Of a stretch of DNA of 64,000 bases, positions 44,872 to 57,528 are shown piece by piece. Numbering within the stretch: the stretch's first letter is position 1; each line of letters starts with the position of its first letter. The stretch is from Adenanthera pavonina (taxonomy: Eukaryota > Streptophyta > Magnoliopsida > Fabales > Fabaceae): assembly GCA_026686845.1 (NCBI GenBank), contig JAIVEN010000018.1:12371001-12435000 (forward strand), given 5' to 3'. Made by a program: the position numbers and the translations under genes. The notes below the pieces were generated by a model. It was not told the DNA's origin. It worked only from the letters and a program-made list of their open reading frames with translations, and ran no database searches.

Positions 44872-45180
44872 TTACTCCCTTGGGTCCTTAATATAAGGGT
44901 CTTTCTAGAAGGTTTTTGTGGCCCTTTGTTATAATGGCCTTTGTAAAATTCTGTAAAGCATTAATGTATTATTTTCACAAATGTCCTTAATAATTTTAAC
45001 TATTTTTTTCCAAGCATTAATGTGGGATATGGTTTAATAGCTTTTATTAAGGGTATTTTAGAAATGTTTGGTAATTTTTGATGAAATCAAAAATTTCGAA
45101 TTAACTTTTAGGACTTAATTTACTTGATTTTAGTTGAAAGGTCCTTATAAAAAGGACTTACCTTTTGAATTAGAAATTAT
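44872..45180. repeat. Stowaway-like MITE
   Basis: The left end has TACTCCCTTGGGTCCTTAAT, close to the CTCCCTCCGTCCC(T/A)AA end of plant Stowaway elements. The right end GGTCCTTATAAAAAGGAC is an imperfect inverted match. Length (about 300 bp) and AT content fit. The edges are diverged, so the TA target cannot be set exactly. Only featureless AT-rich DNA lies between the TNL stop (44689) and this element. Confidence 0.45.
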
Positions 45181-45785
45181 TATCATGATGTTCATGCATA
45201 TTACATTTTATCAAATAAATTAATAACTATAAATATGTAATTAAATATTTTCTTGCTATGCATGTAACATCATCAGCATACAACAACCAAGAAAATTAAA
45301 GTTGAAAATAAAAGACAACAAAAGAATTAGCACTGAACTACCATGTAACTTAAGTAGAAGAAGCTTTTTGGTTTATATGTGACAACGGAGTACATGAAAT
45401 TTTCTCCTAGGCAACCAATAAAACTTAGTTATATTATATTTCTACTTAATATATTTTCTAAATTTCTATTCATCCTTTAAATACTTTTTTCAGTATCAAA
45501 CCACCCAATATTTGGTAGTGGATTCCAATTAATCTTGGTCAAGATGTATAGGACAATAAGAGAGGCAAAGTTCTCTCAATGAATATTTAACACAGCTAAC
45601 CTAGTATTTGGGATCCTTTAAATACTTTGATCATATATATATATACATATATGATACATTTTCCACGTTCTCCGCCACTGTGACTGTTAGTCCTTGACTC
45701 TCTTCTTCCAAAAAAAGCAGAACAAGAACCCTCGATCACAAGAAACAAGGACAGAGAATCAAAGCCTAACAAAAAAAGAAATTTG
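45181..45785 (+). other. Non-coding DNA with TATA-like run before the small gene
   Basis: No gene. An alternating ATATATATATATACATATAT run at about 45633-45654 lies some 130 bp upstream of the ATG at 45786 and could serve as TATA box. A purine-rich, leader-like stretch follows. Confidence 0.4.
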
Positions 45786-47388
45786 ATGGAGCTGTATGGC
45801 TTTTTTCTACAGGTAATCAAGCTCCTATATTTTTGGACCTATTGGACCATTGAGCTATATGGTTTGACCATTTTATAAATATTTTCTGAATTTTTAACAT
45901 TCAGACATCAATAAATGAAGATAACAGCATAGTAGAGAGAGGAGGCATCAAATCTTTCAAAAGCAGACCTAATAAAGGTTCAATTGATTTATCAACAACT
46001 TTGGCCATCATGGTAGAGCCTTCGGAGATTAACCTTGGGGTCCCATGTTCTAGTGCTGTGCTGGTATCACCGGAAAATGGTTCAGTTGATTTAAGTAGGC
46101 AAGAAGCAAACATGGAGGATGAGACAGTTAGTCAGACAAAGCAGCAAGAAAATGAAGCTCTAATCAACCCTCTAATCCTAGAGAGCTCTGAAAATGTCAT
46201 AAAAGCCAAGGATAAAGATATAATAGTCAATGAAAATGATTCCTATGAAAAAAGGGGCGAGAATACATTAGAGGTATTATTATCATTGAGTATTTTGTTT
46301 ATGAATATTTTCTTAATTACAGATTTCAGCAGATTCAGTGGGAAAAATATATTTATATTAAAATACAAAGTCATTTAATTTTTTGGTAGACAAATGATCA
46401 AACCATTTTTATAGGTAGATCCATAACCTCAAAAAGGTATATATATATATATATATATCCAAAGCATTAGTCATGGATGAACGAAATTCAGTTAGTCATT
46501 ATTTGCTCTATTGTCTATTCCATGTTGATTTGCTTGTATTCTTAGGCATTTGCTCCGGTTTGGAATTTATTCCAAGCACATTGCATGTTTGATTAGGGAG
46601 ATCTATGAAAGCAACTACATTGTCAGTACTTTATCTCTTTCACTGTTGCTCCCTACCAAATTAACCCCATTTACATATTTATAAATTAGAGCATTTTCTT
46701 TCCATTGCTCTCTCTTTCTCTCTCTCTATATATATGTATATGTGTATGTATGCATGTATGTGTATATGGTGAAATGATTCTGAAAATATATAAATGGTAG
46801 AGTTTCAAGTGTGAAGTGTATATTCTTCGGAATTTACTAAGTACACAAGTGAACTTGGATAAAATGTATTTGTATTTGGGTAATTGGGTTTAAGTAAACT
46901 TTTAGATGGTATGGTTTCTATCTTTTGTGAATAAAAATATAGCCGGTAAAGTGTTATTGTCTTTCTCATAGTATAATTTTATCAAAAGGATATAATAAAT
47001 CGTGTCGGGAGAGGCAAAGCTCACCTTGATGATTTTTATATCATGAAAAAATTAGTTTTCAACTATTGGATGGGGGAGACACTTGCTGCTAAGAAAAAGG
47101 ACATCATAATCATGTGCTAAAAAGTATGTTTGAGCTAAATATTTTGTTTTGCAGTGTCAATTGACATGTAGGAACTATGGATTTAGCTCAAATCACAAAA
47201 GCTTGAGTTTGGATGCAATGGAATGTGAATATCAAGTGACATGTCAGAAGGATTTACGCTACCAATGTACCAATATTTGTGAGAAAGGCAATGATGGAAT
47301 GGTATCTGACCAAAGAAGAGATCCTTGGCTAAGGCTTATGTGTTTTAATCTCTTAACTCTTGTTGCCTCCCTATGTTCTCCTTCTTAA
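45786..47388 (+). CDS. Candidate three-exon gene behind the TNL, unknown function
   Basis: Exon 1 (45786-45812, MELYGFFLQ), exon 2 (45905-46273, TSINEDNSIVERGG ... NDSYEKRGENTLE) and exon 3 (47155-47388, CQLTCRNYGFSSNHKSLSLD ... LMCFNLLTLVASLCSPS, stop). Both introns have GT-AG ends and all junctions are in phase 0, giving 209 residues. Exon 2 is acidic and low-complexity. Exon 3 has a Cys-rich part (ECEYQVTCQKDLRYQCTNIC) and a short hydrophobic end. No family is recognised. It could be a separate small gene or a 3' exon set once joined to the TNL; the phases do not allow a direct join to TNL exon 5 as modelled. Confidence 0.4.
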
Positions 47389-47819
47389 TTGGCTGCTTCA
47401 TGATTTCATGGGAATCCATGCTTCTCTATATATCTTCTGAACAGGTAACTCTACCAATAATCTCCCATCTTATGTTTCATTTCATTCAATTATTTATTAG
47501 TTACTTCAAAATTCATTTTCTTTCTCTTTTTTACGTTTTATAAAATATGATCCGTAAGGGACATTAATATATCATTTCTAAAGTGAATAGGAAACCTCTT
47601 ATGTTTGTAGGTATGTAACATGGGTCTATTCATGAAACCTGAAGAGTAATTAAATGTGAACTGAACTGAATGTCTGACGACCCGCATGCATTTAAGATAA
47701 GGAGTATTGTAAATGTTACATAATATAGATAATTATAACCTCTCAACTCTTGACATTCTATACTTTTATTGTCGTACATTTTTTAACCTCTCTAATAAAT
47801 GGCTGTGAAAGAGATATTT
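47389..47819. other. Intergenic DNA, nothing recognised
   Basis: AT-rich with no supported ORF, repeat unit or regulatory motif. It ends at the TG that begins the next repeat block. Confidence 0.5.
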
Positions 47820-50800
47820 TGTAATATCCTGAAATTTTCTATTTTTACATGATAATTATGCCCTTTATATCTCATGATTTGTGATTGATAAAGGGCATGA
47901 ATGAGAATTATGAGACAATATTTGTTTTTAAGACTTTAGAAACGTTAAAGAGGATTATATCTCATGATTTGGGTCCTTATTGGTAATAAGCAGAAAATTT
48001 TGGTCCTTAGCTGTAAATGTTTTTAATATTTATTTTTGTGAGAAATTAACAAATGGACTTTAGAATATTTTTATAGGAAATTAATTTATGTTATTGGACC
48101 TTGTTTAAATAAGAAAACCCAAAAAGAAAAGGAATTGGGTCAAGTGATGATTTATTAGAAGTATCTTGCATAATTAATTAATTAGAGCATAATTAAGGAA
48201 ATTGAGCGGTCAATTGTGGAAGAGTAGAAAAGATCAAGTCCATAAAGTTAGAAAATGGAATAATTGGACAATTTTTTCAAGTTTAGAAATTTGTCCAAAA
48301 TGGGCTAAAAGTTGTTGGGTCAAGTTGATTCATTTAGGCCCAATAATTAGGAAGTTCTCATATAATGGACCAAACTACTATTTCTAGGCCCAAAAATATC
48401 AAATACAATTATTAATGGACTCAAATTATTTTTTTAAGCCCACTTCCATGTAGAAAGTTTTATTAGATAAAAAATACATAATCTAGGTCCAAAATTATTA
48501 TGCATACTTTGTTAGGTCAAATCTTTTCATCCGAGCCCAAATGCATTAGGAAGCTTTTCCTTGGGCTAGAAAGAGCCCATATATGGTGGTAAGAAGAAGG
48601 GAGAAGGAGTGGTAGAAAAGTGAACACCATGGCAAGGAAGAATGGAAGGAAAAAAAAAAGGATGTAAGGCTATGATTTCATCAAGAAGATTGGTGTATGG
48701 CCATGATGAAATCAAGCCAAGATAGCGTGAGAGGTTGACAATTGGAACCATTATGATTTAAGAATAAGTTTGGCATGATTATGGGATATGGACCATTAGA
48801 TTAAAAAGAGATCAATGGTTGAGATTCCATGAATTTGCCAATAAATAGGAAGCTCTCCCTCCCCCATTCTTCGTACAAGCAAGGCACTATCCACTAGAAA
48901 GAGAGGAGAGTGTGAGAGTTTGCAAAGTAAAAAGGAAGGCCAGAAGGCTTTAGGGAATTTTTCAAGGTAGCATCTTATTTTTATTCTTGCATTTTATTTT
49001 TAAGTAGTTGGTTTGATCTAGTTTTATATTGTTATTGCTATGAAAAACATATTTATTTAGTATGAAAGTGTTTATATTTGATTAAGCATAGACTCAGAAA
49101 AGAGTCTCGTATTTCGGAAAATCAATTTGGATTTATGCCAGCACGATCTACTACAAAGGCTATTTATTAAGGGGTTTGATTGAAAGATACTGGAGTAAAG
49201 AGAGAGACTTGCATATGGTTTTCATTGATTTGGAAAAAGCCTATGATAGAGTACTAAGAGATGTATTGTGAAAAGTAATGGAGAAGAAAGGTGTCTGTAT
49301 GGCATATATTCGAGCCATAAAGAATATGCATGAGAGATCAACAAGTGTGAGAATCCTTGGAAGTGTGACAAAGGACTTCCCTATAACAAAAGACTTATAT
49401 CAAGGATCTTCCTTGAGTCCATACATGTTTACTCTGATTTTGGATGTTCTTACATAACATATACGGGAAGAAATTCCAAAGTGTATGTTCTTTGCAGATG
49501 ATATAGTTTTAATTGAGGACTCAAGAGAAGAGGTCAACTCTAAACTTGAATTATGGAGACACACTTTGGAATCAAAAGGTTTTCATCTGAGTAGAAGCAA
49601 GACGGAATATATGCATTGCAAATTTAATAAGAGACCAATTAGAAATGATTCAGAGGTAAAAATTGGAGAGCAAATCATTCCTGAAGTGTTAAAGTTTAGA
49701 TATTTGAGGTTGATTTTAAAGAATAATGGTGAAATTGATGGGGATGTTATGCATAGGATACAAGCTGGATGGTTAAAGTGGAGGAAAGCAACAGGAGGTA
49801 TTTGTGACCGCAAGGTACCTATTAAGTTTAAAGGAAAATTTTACAGAACAGCTATAAGGCCAGCAATGCCATATGGTAGTGAATGTTGGGCTTCGAAAGG
49901 ACAACAAGAGCATAAGATGAGAGTAGCAGATATGAGAATGTTGAGATGGATGTGTGGTCATACAAAATTGGATAAGATACGAAATGATTATATACGAAGG
50001 AAAGTTGGGGTAGCACCTATCGAAGAGAAAATGGTGAAAAATCGTTTAAGGTGGTTTGGGTAGAAGAGGGCAAGAGGAGCCAGTGAAGAGAGTTGATCAA
50101 AAGGCCTAGATCTCGATCAAAAGGCGTAGAGGAAGACAAAAAATGACACTAAGGGAAGTTATAAGGAATGACCTTTTGAGAAATGATTTATCTGAGGAGA
50201 TGACATTTAATAGAGCCCATTGGCGTCGTATGATCCATGTAGTCGACCCCACTTAGTGGGATAAGGCTAATGTTGTTGAAAGTGTTTATATTTGAATTAA
50301 AGTCATGATTTTGTCTAGAACGAAGTATCAATATGTATGAATATTGTTTGGGCTAAATTTGTACTGGGCCAAGCTCAAATAATTTGTGTAAAGCCTAATG
50401 GATTTTGTGAAGCATGTTTAAGAATTTTTAAGCCCTAAATATAATTATTAGTGGTATTTATTAAATTGAATTTAATATAATATGATGAAGATTCTAGAAA
50501 GCAAGGCCAAGTCAAGGAAGTGGAAAACTAAAGGATGAAGCAATAAAACAATGGGAACAAAACGTGCGGCACGGTTGTAGAGAAGGCAGCATGTTCAAGA
50601 AGTAGGAGCTAGCATTAAAGAGAACGTGGTTATTTCATTGGCTGGAGAACCTGAGGTAAGCAAAATAGTTGCATGAAATAGGGTACGTTCAACAAGGCTA
50701 GTAACTGCTGTCTCTACACCTATAAGTACAACAAGAAGCAGCCTAGAGGGGGACGCCCATGAACATCTCATAACAGATATGAGATCCTCATTTTTATGGC

Positions 50801-53800
50801 TATATAAAAGTGTGATTATGATGGGTATCGCATGAATATGTTAAAAAGTATGATTGAAATAGATGCCACATTTGAAATATTGTGTGAATACTACAAAAGT
50901 CAAAATGATAATTTTACATGTTTGGTCCTTAATTGGAATTAAGTTCTCTTAATGGTCATGGATGAAATTATGTTTGGTCCTTAATTGGTATAAATTGAAA
51001 ATTTGATCCTTAATTGTAATTATTTTCAAAAATTGTAGAAAATGATATACATGTGGAAATAGACCTTTTGACATGTTGGGTCCTATTTGAAGTATGGATT
51101 GAGCTCAAAAGGTACAGTCTGGAAATGATACAGATTGCAAAATGTAGAAGAATAAAATAGTAAAAAGAAAAAGTAATGTAGGCTCCACAATAAAGAAAAA
51201 AGGAAAAGCTTGGGATAGTTAGTAAGATAAATATAGATTCCATACTAGTATATTTCCTGTATATATTAATGAACAAATGGTATTAGTAAATATCATAAAA
51301 TACCAAGAAATTGTCCAAACTTAAATAATTAATACATGATTGATCTAGACTAGTGAAAATATACTGGATAGTAGAACAAATGTTGCTCTTCTATTGGCTG
51401 AAATTTATGCACATGTTTTGGGGAATATTTTATTCATTATAATGTCATGCATGATGAAAGAGAAAGAAACTAGCAAGCAAGTGATATTAGCCATCGGATC
51501 ATTAAACACTTGGATGACTAGGATGCCATCTTGTGGTTTATAAATAGAAGCTTACCCCCCTCCCTCCTGGCCTTGCATAAGGAAGAGAGAGAAAGTGTGT
51601 AGAAAAATTAGTGAGAGAAAAGAGAGGAGAAGGAAGGAAGAAGAAGGAGGAAAGGCTTGGAGCAAGCTGAAAGGCAAAGAAGCAATGTAGAGGTAAGTAT
51701 GCTTTTTAATTTTAAGTTGGTTTTGCTTGAGTTTAGAATAGGTCTAAGTGAGATTTCCTTTCCTTCATGACTTTGGTTGGTTTCGGCCAAGACAAGTAGG
51801 TGTGTGGGGAAAGATGTTCTCATGAAACCAAACCTAGAGGAAGCATGAATTAGTTGAAAGAAAGTATGTTTGCATGAGTTTGAGATGAGTAATAATGAAA
51901 ATTCTTCTCTCCTCCTTGAGTAGATGAATTTGGCCAAATGGAAAGTGATGCTAGGAGTTGGAATTTCATGAAACTAATGGTAAAAATGGAATCCTTATGC
52001 ATGAATTAGTAAAAAACAAGTTAGGTTTTCAAGATTAAGTCAGGCATAAGAAATATAGAATTTTTGGGCTTAACCAATCTTTAAGAAACCTCATTGAGAA
52101 TGAGTTGATATAGCCTGGTTACCTTGTTACTTCTAGGTTTGGGAAGTTGCAAGGAAATGATTGGAAAGGGATCAAGTTAAAGTGAAAAGGTTAAAACTCT
52201 CAGGTAGTAATTTGCTATATTTTTATATTATTGTACAATTATGTTTATACATTTTTTTATTATGAGATTGTTGTAATATTGTTATGGCTGTTTTCTTGAC
52301 TGGTTGGTTGTTTATTTGATGAAGGTTAAGTTTGGGATGTCCTGTTTCTGTGCTAAAATGGTGTTGAAATTTTGTTAGACAATATGGTATTTTCATTATA
52401 CAATGCTTGCAATGTTTTGTATGTGTCATGATGTAATTGCATGTGCAAGTTTACTATTGAGATTATTCCCAATCTCACCTCCAAGCTACTAATCATGCTA
52501 GGGACAAGTGTTACAATGGATGAAGGCCCAAGAAAGAAAATTGATGGTGAAGCAAGTTGATGTTTATAATTGACAATAATGCTTTGATCATGAAGTATGT
52601 TATGTAAAGTATTGTATGGTTAATAAATTAAGTTAATATGTATAATTGATATAGTATGGTGTTATATGATGTATGAAAATGCATGCTAAATGAAGTTTAT
52701 TAATGATATAAAGTTGAGATTGGAAAACTATGTATGATTCTCTTATTAACAATTTATGGCATGCTAATGTTTAGAAATGTTTTAATATGATATGGTAAAG
52801 GAAATGGGCTGCCAAAGTTTGATTGCCTCTGGTTAGAGGACATGATGAGCTTTAAAACTAGATAGATTATGTATGATTTAGCAAAGTAGGGAATAAGTTA
52901 CATGGTTCAAGAATGTTAAAGATCAAAAGCGGAATTGTATGCTGGAACTGTTTTGGACTTTAACTATGGTCTATTTTGGAACACGGAATAAAATTGTCGG
53001 ATGATCCAAAAATTAAGGTATTTATATGGTTGTGTAGAGCTATGTCTTATGAACATTTTGACACTGGTTTGATTCTATTTGGAGTTGTATAATGGAAGTT
53101 ATGATTTATTTTCTGAAGTTGTTCTAGTAAAGGTTATTTTCAACTCTTGAAGGTTTATATTAGTATTTTGTCTAGTAAGCACATAATAAATGTACAATAT
53201 TTATATGATTAGAAAGTAGATATACAGAGCTTTTCAATGATACTAAGAATGCACGAATTGACTCTGTATATTATGAGAAATAAATGCCCAAAGTTAAAGT
53301 TCAAATTCTGGATAGGGATTGGAAGTTGAAAATGAACAGTAAAGTTTGATGAATAAATTGTATGAATTGGTATGCCCAAATTTTAGTTTAATATTTTTTT
53401 CATAAACTGTAAGATGTGAATAATTTTTAGAGATTTGAACTATTGAGAAATGATTTTTTTATATTTAGTTATGATATTATAAAGTTTGCTACACAATTAA
53501 AGGAATAGTACATAGAAAACAGCTTTTCCAGCTGAGAATTCAATTGGTTCAAATTCTCAAAATTTTTTTTACTATATCTAAGTGAGGCAATTCTCGTGGG
53601 AAATGTATTAATATATGGGATGTGACAACACACTGCCAAACATTTTCTTTTAGTTTTCAGCTTTCATCTTTTATATTTCTTTCTGGCCATAGGAGTTTTC
53701 TAGCTTCATTCTCACTGTTTAGTATGGTTTTTTTAATATATCGAACATGTTTCTTTCTACCGATATTTAATAGTTCTTTCCTACATATAATTTCATTTGC

Positions 53801-54475
53801 CGTGTCAAATTTCTTATTTCCTTTAAATTATATTTTGGCATTTCATATGAGAAAATTGTGGAAAAGTACCAAGAATTCATGATCGTTCTGATCAAAGAAG
53901 TCAGTAATTTATACACATTAAGGTCAAAACCTCTAGTATGTTTGGAGCATTTCAAATTCATTTTCAACAAATATGATTGAATAGTAAAGAACAAGTATGA
54001 ACTTTGCAACAATATGCTTTGATCTTGAATTGTTATGGCAACATTATGAAATCTTTTTTTATGTCAATTATCTAATTATAATGTTAGAATGGGATAACGA
54101 TTTTATTGAGGTTTATTCAAATATCGTTCCCCATAATTTCTAATCATGAATGGGAGGTCCAAGTCATATTAGGAGAGAGAAGGAGATGAAGCCATGAAGA
54201 CTTAGCATTATTATGATAATATTTTGAAATTATGTTAAGAACTATGTATTTAAAGTTATGGATAATGACATCATGTAAAGTCTTTGACATGATCATTAAT
54301 ATGTGAAATTATGTTTTGAAATAATATGAAGGTTTGTTGGTTTATAGTATTTATTTTATTATTGCTAAGTTTATAAAAAGAAAAAGACATCTATAATGAC
54401 CTTATGTTTAAAAAGGTATTAAGTTAGGAGAATAATGAGAAATGATGAATAATTAATGATAATTGGAAGAGAAGT
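47820..54475 (+). repeat. Cluster of degenerate LTR copies related to the 19160-22202 family
   Basis: The block starts TGTAATATCCTG at 47820. Two similar stretches read TTTACATG...GGTCCTTA(T/A)TTGGTA(A/T)...TTTTG(G/A)TCCTTA, at about 47845-48030 and 50915-51025. Each is followed by a TATA-like site (48838 and 51537) and a purine-rich leader. The 3' half of the second shares GGGATGTCC(T)TTTCT(G)TGC with 20878-20895 of the solo LTR and ends GGGATGTGACA at 53627. A third partial copy of the 3' half (GGTCCAAGTCATATTAGGAG) lies at 54157-54475. No coding sequence except the LINE inserted at 49082. No target duplications were found. Exact edges need alignment. Confidence 0.5.
49082..50277 (+). mobile_element. 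5'-truncated RTE-type LINE
   Basis: Identical 18-bp direct repeats GAAAGTGTTTATATTTGA flank it (49064-49081 and 50278-50295). The frame begins inside the RT domain: ENQFGFMPARSTTKAIY, VFIDLEKAYDRV, then MFFADDIVLIEDSREEV with the catalytic F-A-D-D, EYMHCKFNKR, HRIQAGWLKWRKATGGICD, FYRTAIRPAMPYGSECWA, ADMRMLRWMCGHTK and KVGVAPIEEKMVKNRLRW. The end reads RAHWRRMIHVVDPT-stop, with a short TGTTGTTG tail. The wording matches plant RTE-clade LINEs. The endonuclease and the RT N-terminus are missing and stops lie near 49168, 49270 and 49456, so it is dead on arrival. Confidence 0.92.
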
Positions 54476-55227
54476 TGTAACATCCTAAGTTTCTAAGCCA
54501 TAGCATTGACTCTCAAGATAAAACACCCCACAACAAAACAAAAACAAAGAAAATATATTGCTCAAAATCAAGGCTAGTTGTAGCTAGTACAGGGGCAGTC
54601 GTGACTAGGAAAACAAAAAGGGGAACAATTTTTCTTTTGTGAACAATGATGCTGTGGCTGCACTTTGGTGTAGTGGCATGGATGAATGCACACAACTTCC
54701 TATACAGACCTACAATTTGTGTGATTCTAAAACCTATAAATCACACTAAAAGTCTTTTATCTATGGGCAAAAACCACACCTCAATTTTTCTATATCGAGA
54801 TTTTGGACACCCTGAATTAATTTGGTCATTTTTAGACAAAAACTTGGTTCTAACACTCCCCAAATCCATACTATCCATCATTTGACCATCAAACTTGTTC
54901 AAAAAAGTTTCGAATGACTTAAGAATTTTATTCTAGGAGGTTGCATCTTAAGGAAACTACTCCCTTGAACCCCAAATTTCACTAATGGGTGACATACCCA
55001 TTCATTGCAAATCTCTCCAATTATCCAATCCAACCACAATAATAACTCTATTCCATCAAGGTACACTTGGGATAACCATCCCCATGTGTACAAACCCAGT
55101 GTTACAACATATGGACCTTGCCTCCTAGGATACTTAACCATAATAAACAACGTGCAACACAAATATCAAGTAGGCCTTAGGCCACATTATTGACTCAATC
55201 ACAATGGACATGTCCAAGCATAACATA

Positions 55228-57491
55228 TGTGAACACCGTATTTGGTCCTGGCTTTATACATAAAAATTTAAAAAGAAAAAAATAATAATAAATATAGATA
55301 AAAAATAATAACAACAAATAATAAAAATTAAAGATTAAAAAAAAGAATAAATAAATAAAAACAAATAAAAAATGATAAAAATAAAAATAAAATAAGATAA
55401 AAATTAATCAAGTTAATTAAAAGGGTTAATTTAAAAACCTAAAAATGAAGAGAAAAAAAGAAGTGTTGGGATTGGGGTTGGAGTTGCTTATGGCCCAAAT
55501 TCTTTCTCCAAACACAAAATTTTGGGCCAAAATTCGGCCCAAAATGCAAAATACATAAAAAAAATGAAATAAAACAAAAATAAAAAAAAAGGTTTTAACC
55601 TTGGGCTGAAATCAGCCCAAATCCTAAGGGCTCAGGCCCGCGTCACCCTGAACCCTATTAGGGCTCTGGTATGGGTGAACCAGAAGGGAGGCGAGACACA
55701 GGAGGAGGGAGGCAGCGAGCGTGAGGAAAAATCAGAGAGAGGGTGTCTAGGAGGCAGAGGGGGAGGCCGTGGGAGTGAGATCTGGAGGGAGAGAGCAGGA
55801 AGCCTCGAGGAGGAAGCGTGAGTGAGACAAAGAGACGGAGGAAGCAGGAGGACAGAGGGAGATCGGGGCAGAAGACCGTGGGCGTGAGGGAGAAATAGAG
55901 GGATGGCCGAGGAGGAAACTGAGGGAGACGAAGACACGAAGGCGAGGAAGCACAATGCGGGAGAGGAATCGTGAGGAAAAAAGAGAGAGAGCGAGATCAA
56001 GAGAGAAATGAAGACACCAAACAACAATGGCATAGACAGAGGAGCTGAGCGTGACAAAGAGCGTGGTCATACATGTGATTCAACGAAAGACAAAGTAAGC
56101 AGAACGAAAGAAAGCATCCGATCACAAGCTTCACCTTTGGCGTTTCCTCGCCTATCATAGCTCGCCATTTTCAGATCCTCGTAATGCCGCAGCTCCATTT
56201 TCCGAACGTCACTCACAGCTTCGTCCACCATTTCTCCAACACGTCTTCATCGTTCCACTGGGGGATGGTGTAGATTTGGAGAAGGGAAAGAACTGAGGGA
56301 GTAAGACCAAGAAATAATTGGTGCGTTCGGCTATTAGGGCACCCAAAGAGGAAGCTTTTCTACTGGGTTAATCTTCATTCTCACAACCACTCAATGCCTT
56401 TCCCGTACAAGATCTTGCTGCCATGTCCTTTAGATTCTCGGTGGAGTTTGGTTGTCAATTTGAACATCATTTGGTATATTATTAAATCATTCATGTTTTG
56501 CGCGTGATTGTGTAAGAATACAAGACCATCATTAATTAAGCTTGTTTGCTGAACTTTACCAAGACTTTATCAATGTTCAGTGCTGGAGGTTCTTTATCTA
56601 GATGTTTTATGTATTAAGAGATTACGAAATAAGTTTGCACTTAGGGAAATCATCATCACCAAAACTACTATTTTCTTTGCTCTTTTTTGTCGGCTTTTCT
56701 GGTCATGTGAGCCATACGGATGGGAGAGAGTCAGAACTCAAGAAGGAACGTGCACAAGATGAGTAAAGATAACAAGGGATACTTTCCGGTTTTGATAATC
56801 TTTCCCTTTCCTATAATCGCTTATTTGAGTACTTTGAAGGATATTGAACTTGGTTGAGAATGTTAGAATACCTACAAACATTGATAAATTGTATTTGATT
56901 TTGTCTTTATTTATGGTTTTGATTTTTATTCGATCATTGATTTTTTTTCTTGTCACCTTTAGAGTTTGTCACGAGCGACTAAGTCTCCGTGTACATATAG
57001 AATATCACTCAATTGTACCATGAGTAAGGAGTTACCATGGTACTCATATTGGATAGGTTTTAATTTTCAAACATTTATGGGTTCAAATTGTTATGTAATT
57101 TTTTTTCTTGTAAAAGTAAAATAAAGTAAATATTAAATTTTCCTTTTTATATATAAAAAAACTAAAAAAAATTAAACTATGAGAGTAATTAAGATAAAAG
57201 TCCTCAATTTTTTTCTTTGCCTTTGTGTTTCGAGTGATAACACTATGAGTATTTAGGTTTCAATTAGCGAACTATGAGTGATAAATCGCCGTAGATCCTG
57301 ATTGATTTGTTAAAAAAAAATAACAATATATATATAATAGTCATACTTTAAATTCCTTTTATCGCTTTTTTTTTTAAAATAAAAATGTGTCATTATGGTT
57401 TTATTTATTTTTATAATAAGACAAGAAAATAAAAAATAATTTATGCAAAAAGGAAAACTTATGTTTCTTGATTTTATCCCTCAAGTCTTTA

Positions 57492-57528
<37 letters not shown>

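Noticed and set aside
44631..45905. Joining TNL exon 5 directly to the downstream exons as one gene
   Set aside because: The available donor is phase 1 while the acceptors at 45786 and 45905 need phase 0, and the join at 45905 gives an early stop.
55632..56070. Overlapping - strand frames of 107-141 residues, Ser/Leu/Pro/Arg-rich
   Set aside because: They come from the GA-rich tract of the Ogre/Tat-like solo LTR, have low-complexity composition and lie inside a non-coding LTR.
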